From CAZEPT01 sp964626965 (GTDB lineage Bacteria > Patescibacteriota > Minisyncoccia > Phycocordibacterales > UBA9973): 64,000 nucleotides of DNA. Made by a program: the position numbers and the translations under genes. Within the stretch, counting starts at the first letter, position 1, and every line of letters begins with the position of its first letter. This document shows positions 58,886 to 64,000 of this stretch, piece after piece. The notes under the pieces were generated by a model, which was not told the DNA's origin, made no database searches, and saw nothing but the letters and a program-made list of their open reading frames with translations. Location of the stretch: NCBI GenBank assembly GCA_964626965.1, contig CAZVHB010000004.1:20317-84316 (forward strand), read 5' to 3'.

Positions 58886-61800
58886 CTAATTACATCCACC
58901 ATTTCCGTTTGAAGTTCCAATAACAAGTGCTTTATTTGAAGCGAGATTAGTAATTGGAGTAAAATTAGTCATTGGATTATTTGATTGATCTTTAATTACA
59001 CCAGTGATACTTTTTACAGTAAGATCAGGACTACGATCACCGAGCTGGGTTGTATAATTACATGTTCCAAAATTACTATTGGTTACAGTAAATGTACATG
59101 TGCGGTCAGTAGGCCCTGTTTCAAGAGTGACCGTTACTGGACCAGTTGAAGTGACAGGTTCTGAGAATGTAACATCGATATCAATAACTACATTTTTACC
59201 ATATGTACCATTTGATTTATTTGAAGTAATGTTAGTTACGCGAGGAGCAGCAGTCCCAACAACCAATGCTTTGTTTTCAGCTAAATTATCCATAGGTACA
59301 AAATTAGTCATTGATTTATTTGATTGATCTTTGATTACGCCAGTGATACTTTTTACATTAAGATCAGCACTTGTATCCCCTGTTTGTACTGTATAGTTAC
59401 ATGTTCCTGTAGTACTGTTTGTTACAGTAAATGTACATGTGCGGTCAGTAGACCCTGTTTCGAGCGTCACAGTGACGTTACCAGTTGAAGTGACAGGTTC
59501 TGAGAATGTAACATCGATATCAATAACAGTACTCACTCCGTATGTACCATTTGCTTTGTCTGAAGTGATGTTAGTTATTTTTGGAGCAAGATTGTATGAT
59601 GGATCTTCTCCGTCATCTCCATCATCATTATCATCATCCCCCCAATCCCAGTCTGAATCATGCTGAGCACGACATTTATGATGAATAACAGTACGAACTA
59701 CTTGAGTACTGAGCCCTTGAGAATCTAATGCTGTATACGTAATTGCATAGGTCTTTACTGGACAATTATTTGGTGTACCTACTGATGATATAAGAACAGG
59801 AGTCGATGCAATAACAGAAGAAGTTATAATACCATCCTCTGTATCAAATGCAGTAAACCCTGGTTCATGATATTTATTTGCCCCAAAACCGTTACCTTTA
59901 AAAGGACTATTACTTGGTGACCAGAAATTAAAAGGATTTGCACCATTTAAGGTAATAGAAGGAGGAGTATTTACCGGAATAACAACACCAATCACTATTG
60001 CTTTGTTTGAAGCTAAATTAGCAACTGGAATAAAATCATCCATACTATTATTAACTTGATCTTTAATCAGCCCAGAAACAGTAGCAACGTCAAGATCAAG
60101 ACTTGTATCCCCTGTTTGTACTGTATAGTTACATGTTCCTGTAGTACTGTTTGTTACAGTAAATGTACATGTGCGGTCAGTAGACCCTGTTTCGAGCGTC
60201 ACAGTGACGTTACCAGTTGAAGTGACAGGTTCTGAGAATGTAACATCGATATCAATAACAGTACTCACTCCGTATGTACCATTTGCTTTGTCTGAAGTGA
60301 TGTTAGTTATTTTTGGAGCAATCGTATCAATAGTAAATGATGATACAGCGATCGTATTACTTTGATTACCTGCAAAATCAGTTAGTATGATTGTACAGTT
60401 AGTATGAGAACTTGCAGAAAGTGGAGCAAATGTAACTGTGTTTAAACCAACAGAAGCAGAGAGAGTATCAGAGGTACAATCACCCCCATACACGATGGCA
60501 CCGGATTCATTTGTAGTAAACACGTAACTTGGGGTGGTATTCGCTGAAGGAGTTACAACAGCAGTCACTTCAGAAATAACTGGGGCAGTAGTATCAACCA
60601 CCAACACTTTATTCGCATCCAAATTCACCAATGGTGTAAAATTAACTATCGCATTAAGTGTCTGATCTTTAATGGTTCCTGCGATTGTTTTCACCGCAAG
60701 ATCAAGACTTGCGTCACCCGCTTGGACTGTGTAATCACATGTTTCAGTAGTACTGTTAGTTATGGTAAATGTACAGAATTGATCAGTAGCTCCTGTTTCA
60801 AGAGTTACGGTAACATCACCGGTTGATGTGACTGGTTCAGAAAAAGTAACATCAATATCAATAATTTCACCAGTAGTGTAAGTTCCATCTATTTTATCTG
60901 AATTTATATTAGTAATAGTTGGGATAAGATCTAGTACTGGTGGAATTGTTGTATCAACAACAATTGCTTTATTATCTGCAAGATTCGTAATTGGAGTAAA
61001 GTTAGTCATCGTATTACTATTTTGGTCTGAAATACTACCGGTAATAGATACTACATTCAAATCCAAACTCATATCACCCAACTCAACAGTATAGGTACAT
61101 CCACCAGTATTACTGTCTGTGACAGTAAATACACAAGTTCGATCTGTTGCTCCAGTTTCTAAAGTAACAGTAATATCACCAGTTGAAGTTACTGCCTCAG
61201 AAAATACAACAGTAACATCAATAGTATTAGTTGTTGTATATGTTCCATCTAAAGTAGAAGAAGTGATACTATCGATTGTCGCAGGTGTAAAATCCCCAGA
61301 AGTGAAAACCCATGTCGTTGCATCGGTAATACCCGCATATGGATTTGCACTCATATCAGTAAATGCAGTTGGAGCTATCTGGATAGCATAATCTGTCAGA
61401 TCAGCTAAAGTACCTGTTGGATTTATGGTAATGGTAGTTGTTCCACCTCCTGTTACTTGTGCACTTGTTACATCGATGGTTTCAAAAACACTACTATCAC
61501 TTGTTTTGAGTAAAACAATATTTCCAGTACCAACTGCGACCGCTTCATCAAATGTAATTACGAGGTCAGTATTAACTGTAATACCAGTACTCCCAGTAAG
61601 TGGTGACAATGAAAGCACTGCAGGAACACCAACATCAGCGATAGTAAAATCCCAAGTTGTCGTATCAGTAATACCACCGTATACATTTGCACTTGTATCA
61701 GAAAATGCAGTAGGAGCGATTTGAACATAGTAACTAGTCAAAGAAGAGAGTGTTGTCGTAGGATTTACTGTAATTATATTAGTACCACCACCTGTTACTT

Positions 61801-63754
61801 GCGCACTTGTTACATCGATAATTTCGACAGTTGAGTCATCAGCTGATTTTCTGAGAGTAATAGAACCTGTACCAATAGTGACATTTTCATCAAATGTAAT
61901 GATTAGGTCCGTAGTTGGAGCTACCCCCGTAGATCCATCTTTTGGAGAGATCGTCAACACTACTGGTGCAGTTGTATCAGCAGGTGGCAGAATTGCATCA
62001 ATAACAATAGCCTTATTATCAGCCAAATTTACAAGAGGAGTAAAATTTACCATTGCATTATTTGTCTGATCAGTTATTGTACCAGAGACAGAGAACACTG
62101 TAAGATCTGCACTTGCATCTCCTGCTTGCACAGTATAGATACACATACCCGCAGTTGTATTAGTGATACTAAACGTACAAATTTGATCTGTAACTCCAGT
62201 TTCTAACGTAACCGTAACATCACCAGTTGAAGTAACTGCTTCAGAGAAAGTGATCGCAACATCAATAAGTTCACCCACACCATAGGTTCCATCTGCTTTA
62301 GGTGATGTGATATTAGTAATAGTTGGAGCAAGATCAAGTACTGGTGGAATCGTTGTATCAATAATGATTGCTTTGTTAGTTGCCAAACTGGTAACTGGGG
62401 TAAAGTTTGTCATTGGGTTACTTGTTTGATCCGCGATGACTCCTGAGATTGAAGCAACATCAAGATCAAGGCTCATATCACCTGCTTGAACTGTGTAGTT
62501 ACATGTTCCGGTATTACTGTTGGTTACGGTAAATGTACAGAATTGATCAGTAGCTCCTGTTTCAAGAGTTACGGTAACATCACCGGTTGAGGTGACATCT
62601 TCTGAGAATGTGACATTAATATCGATTATTTCTCCGATGGTGTATGTACCGTCTGGTTTGGTAGAAGAGATATTGAGCACCACTGGTGGAAGTTCAACTT
62701 GGATAATTGAAATTGTGTCACTTCCATAGTTCCCTACGTACACCTTATCTCCAAGAGTAGTAATAGATGAAGGACTTGATCCTACGTTTATCGTCGTGAC
62801 TGTATTATTATTGAGTGTATCAATAATAGAAACTTTATTCGCGGCTTGACTTGCGACATACACTCGTGACCCAAGAGAAGTAAGTGCAGTAATTGCATAT
62901 GGACCAGTTTCGACACTGATTGTGGTTACGGCATTATTGTTGAGTGTATCAATAACAGACACAGTATTACTTGAATAGTTTGCAACATAGACTTTATTAT
63001 CCAGAGTTGTCAATGCAAATGGATTCAAACCTACAGTAACAGAAGAGACCGAGTTACCATTTTGCGTATCTACAACTGAAATAGTGTTATCTCCGTAATT
63101 GAGCACATAGACCTTTGAGCCCATAGTTGTAATAGCAGAAGGAGATGGTCCAACAGTGATAGTTGAAACTGAATTAGTAGAAGTATCAATAATTGAGAGA
63201 GTACCATTGTCAGAATTTGTTACATATACTTTATCGCCGAGTACCCCAAGAGAAGATGGGCCTGGTCCCACAGGTACCGTGGTCACAGAGTTGTTATCGA
63301 GTGTATCAATGACAGAAACGCTTCCACCGAAGTAATTAGCGACATAGACTTTAGTCCCGAGTGTTTTTATGTCATAAGGAAAAGATCCGACCGAAACAGT
63401 AGATACAGAGTTATTATCAGCAGTATCAATAACTGAAACAGTATCGTTACCATAACTTGCGACATAGACTTTACTCCCAAGCGTCGTAATCCCATACGGA
63501 GAAGAACCAACAGAGACAGAAGACACTGTATTATTATTCCCCGTATCAATAATTGATACAGTAGAATCGTTCTGATTCACTGAGTACACTTTATCTCCAA
63601 GTGTTGCAATCGCAGATGGTTGAGAGCCGACAGGAATCGTCGCAATGAGTGTATCAGCGAGGGCATTCCTTGATGGAGCCAATAAAAAAAGAAAGAGTGA
63701 TAAAATAAATGAATAATAAAAAACTCGCTTCATAAAAATATGATAGGTGTTCAT
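58886..63754 (-). CDS. Giant secreted surface protein: YVTN beta-propeller plus Ig-like repeats
   Basis: 1622 residues from ATG 63754. A signal peptide (MNTYHIFMKRVFYYSFILSL... ending NALAD) is followed by about eight YVTN propeller blades of some 42 residues each (GxKVYVxNYxxxTVSVIDT...VGxxPxxI). About seven Ig/cadherin-like units of roughly 100 residues (ITSDKANGTYGVSTVIDIDV, VTFSEPVTSTGNVTVTLETG, CTFTVTNS...CNYTVQ) come next, interleaved with two SbsA-type Big_5 domains (VLTISPKDGSTGVAPTTDL). An Asp-rich linker WDWGDDDNDDGDDGEDP lies near 1425. No transmembrane anchor or sorting signal is visible at the C-terminus. Likely an adhesin or S-layer-type protein. Confidence 0.9.
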   Translation of the reverse strand: MNTYHIFMKRVFYYSFILSLFLFLLAPSRNALADTLIATIPVGSQPSAIATLGDKVYSVNQNDSTVSIIDTGNNNTVSSVSVGSSPYGITTLGSKVYVASYGNDTVSVIDTADNNSVSTVSVGSFPYDIKTLGTKVYVANYFGGSVSVIDTLDNNSVTTVPVGPGPSSLGVLGDKVYVTNSDNGTLSIIDTSTNSVSTITVGPSPSAITTMGSKVYVLNYGDNTISVVDTQNGNSVSSVTVGLNPFALTTLDNKVYVANYSSNTVSVIDTLNNNAVTTISVETGPYAITALTSLGSRVYVASQAANKVSIIDTLNNNTVTTINVGSSPSSITTLGDKVYVGNYGSDTISIIQVELPPVVLNISSTKPDGTYTIGEIIDINVTFSEDVTSTGDVTVTLETGATDQFCTFTVTNSNTGTCNYTVQAGDMSLDLDVASISGVIADQTSNPMTNFTPVTSLATNKAIIIDTTIPPVLDLAPTITNITSPKADGTYGVGELIDVAITFSEAVTSTGDVTVTLETGVTDQICTFSITNTTAGMCIYTVQAGDASADLTVFSVSGTITDQTNNAMVNFTPLVNLADNKAIVIDAILPPADTTAPVVLTISPKDGSTGVAPTTDLIITFDENVTIGTGSITLRKSADDSTVEIIDVTSAQVTGGGTNIITVNPTTTLSSLTSYYVQIAPTAFSDTSANVYGGITDTTTWDFTIADVGVPAVLSLSPLTGSTGITVNTDLVITFDEAVAVGTGNIVLLKTSDSSVFETIDVTSAQVTGGGTTTITINPTGTLADLTDYAIQIAPTAFTDMSANPYAGITDATTWVFTSGDFTPATIDSITSSTLDGTYTTTNTIDVTVVFSEAVTSTGDITVTLETGATDRTCVFTVTDSNTGGCTYTVELGDMSLDLNVVSITGSISDQNSNTMTNFTPITNLADNKAIVVDTTIPPVLDLIPTITNINSDKIDGTYTTGEIIDIDVTFSEPVTSTGDVTVTLETGATDQFCTFTITNSTTETCDYTVQAGDASLDLAVKTIAGTIKDQTLNAIVNFTPLVNLDANKVLVVDTTAPVISEVTAVVTPSANTTPSYVFTTNESGAIVYGGDCTSDTLSASVGLNTVTFAPLSASSHTNCTIILTDFAGNQSNTIAVSSFTIDTIAPKITNITSDKANGTYGVSTVIDIDVTFSEPVTSTGNVTVTLETGSTDRTCTFTVTNSTTGTCNYTVQTGDTSLDLDVATVSGLIKDQVNNSMDDFIPVANLASNKAIVIGVVIPVNTPPSITLNGANPFNFWSPSNSPFKGNGFGANKYHEPGFTAFDTEDGIITSSVIASTPVLISSVGTPNNCPVKTYAITYTALDSQGLSTQVVRTVIHHKCRAQHDSDWDWGDDDNDDGDDGEDPSYNLAPKITNITSDKANGTYGVSTVIDIDVTFSEPVTSTGNVTVTLETGSTDRTCTFTVTNSTTGTCNYTVQTGDTSADLNVKSITGVIKDQSNKSMTNFVPMDNLAENKALVVGTAAPRVTNITSNKSNGTYGKNVVIDIDVTFSEPVTSTGPVTVTLETGPTDRTCTFTVTNSNFGTCNYTTQLGDRSPDLTVKSITGVIKDQSNNPMTNFTPITNLASNKALVIGTSNGNGGCN
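59369..59589 (-). repeat. 221-bp exact direct repeat, copy 1 (in surface protein)
   Basis: Identical base for base to 60101-60321 (offset 732). It covers the end of one Ig-like unit. Other units share the protein sequence but not the exact DNA. Confidence 0.9.
60101..60321 (-). repeat. 221-bp exact direct repeat, copy 2 (in surface protein)
   Basis: Second copy of the identical segment. The bases just outside it differ from copy 1 on both sides. Confidence 0.9.
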
Positions 63755-63760
63755 GTATAA

Positions 63761-63789
63761 AGTATATTGAGAAAGAAACAGAGAGTCAA
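63761..63789 (-). promoter_or_regulatory. Surface-protein promoter
   Basis: TTGACT (63784-63789), 17-bp spacer, TATACT (63761-63766), then 6 nt to ATG 63754. The best promoter in the window. Confidence 0.75.
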
Positions 63790-63897
63790 TGAAGAAACAA
63801 CGTCTCTGTGGAAAAATTTTTATCAGCAATATAAAAAAAATACAATCTGATGACAGAAAAAATTTTCTTTGTTCATAATTTTCAATTTTTAAAGTAT

Positions 63898-63926
63898 TTG
63901 ATTTTTATCTCTCTTTAGTGTATATT
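63898..63926 (+). promoter_or_regulatory. tRNA promoter
   Basis: TTGATT (63898-63903), 17-bp spacer, TATATT (63921-63926), 20 nt before the tRNA. Confidence 0.55.
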
Positions 63927-63945
63927 ATAAAAAGTTACATTTCAC

Positions 63946-64000
63946 TGCGGGGTAGAGGAGTGGTACCTCGCAAGGCTCATAACCTTGAGACTCTAGTTCG
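63946..64000 (+). tRNA. tRNA with CAU anticodon (Met or Ile2), 3' end beyond window
   Basis: First 55 nt of a tRNA: acceptor TGCGGGG, D arm GAGG...CCTC, anticodon stem-loop CAAGG-CTCATAA-CCTTG with CAT, and the start of the T arm CTAGTTCG. The anticodon stem lacks the three G-C pairs typical of initiator tRNA, so elongator Met or tRNA-Ile2 is more likely. The missing 3' end would decide. Confidence 0.85.

Noticed and set aside
59079..62069. Plus-strand open frames across the surface-protein gene
   Set aside because: They repeat with the domain repeats of the opposite strand and lack starts or promoters. They are mirror frames.

Overview
The window is a 64 kb piece of a small-genome bacterial chromosome, most likely a member of Candidatus Patescibacteria (CPR), Parcubacteria-like. 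This is an inference. It rests on AT-rich DNA, short intergenic spaces, housekeeping genes almost without biosynthetic pathways, many short membrane or secreted proteins of unknown function, a paralogous family of pilin-like two-helix proteins, and the absence of any complete transport or respiratory operon. TGA is used as a stop (for example at 4133 and 29002), so the code is standard rather than the Gracilibacteria code. There are no rRNA genes, CRISPR arrays, transposases or integrases. Four runs of exactly ten N (7204, 19552, 22706, 47485) are scaffold joins. At three of them one flank is an error-rich copy of the other flank, so these are assembly artefacts and not biological insertions.

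Layout. 1-6.4 kb: 5' end of serS, DUF305 protein, dprA, topA with an unusual leader, a small membrane protein, a lone pilin-like gene and a RelA/SpoT homologue. 6.5-9.2 kb: parB (damaged by a gap), two tRNA-Leu genes and an SpoU-type rRNA methyltransferase. 9.3-10.9 kb: a pair of membrane proteins, the second SPFH-like. 10.9-16 kb: a leftward run of six T4SS-pilin-like or secreted membrane proteins and an anchored solute-binding protein. 16-19.4 kb: gyrA and two small genes. 19.7-21.3 kb: a secreted protein with a Bacteroidota-type T9SS sorting domain. 21.4-27.7 kb: rpsA with a terminator-bearing leader, dgkA, pth, lepB, hisS, def, fmt and hpf. 27.9-33.9 kb: tRNA-Asn and an accessory stretch of small genes (M50 protease, VanY-type peptidase, cold-shock protein, SET-domain protein, several unknowns). 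34-41 kb: groEL-groES, secG, an SBP_bac_5 protein, rnj and an MFS transporter. 41-55 kb: mutY-like, trhO, pepN, an ABC exporter, alkD-like, an HI0933-type flavoprotein, malic enzyme and a DoxX-like protein. 55-58.8 kb: dnaE. 58.9-63.8 kb: a giant YVTN beta-propeller and Ig-like surface protein. 63.9 kb to the end: a tRNA with a CAU anticodon, cut by the window edge.

Expression logic. A repeated signature is a TTGnnn / 16-18 bp / TATAnT promoter whose -10 hexamer ends 6 nt (sometimes 7) before an ATG or GTG. Transcription would therefore begin at the start codon, so leaderless mRNAs appear to be the default. I used this spacing to revise several starts. The exceptions (topA, rpsA, groES, cold-shock gene) have leaders, and those are the likely regulated genes. 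Rho-independent hairpins end most units and are often symmetrical and bidirectional.

The most unusual items are the topA leader (inverted repeat plus coupled upstream ORF), the pilin-paralogue cluster, the T9SS-domain protein in a CPR context, the rpsA leader RNA, the partial tRNA copies, and a SET methyltransferase near a tiny lysine-rich protein.
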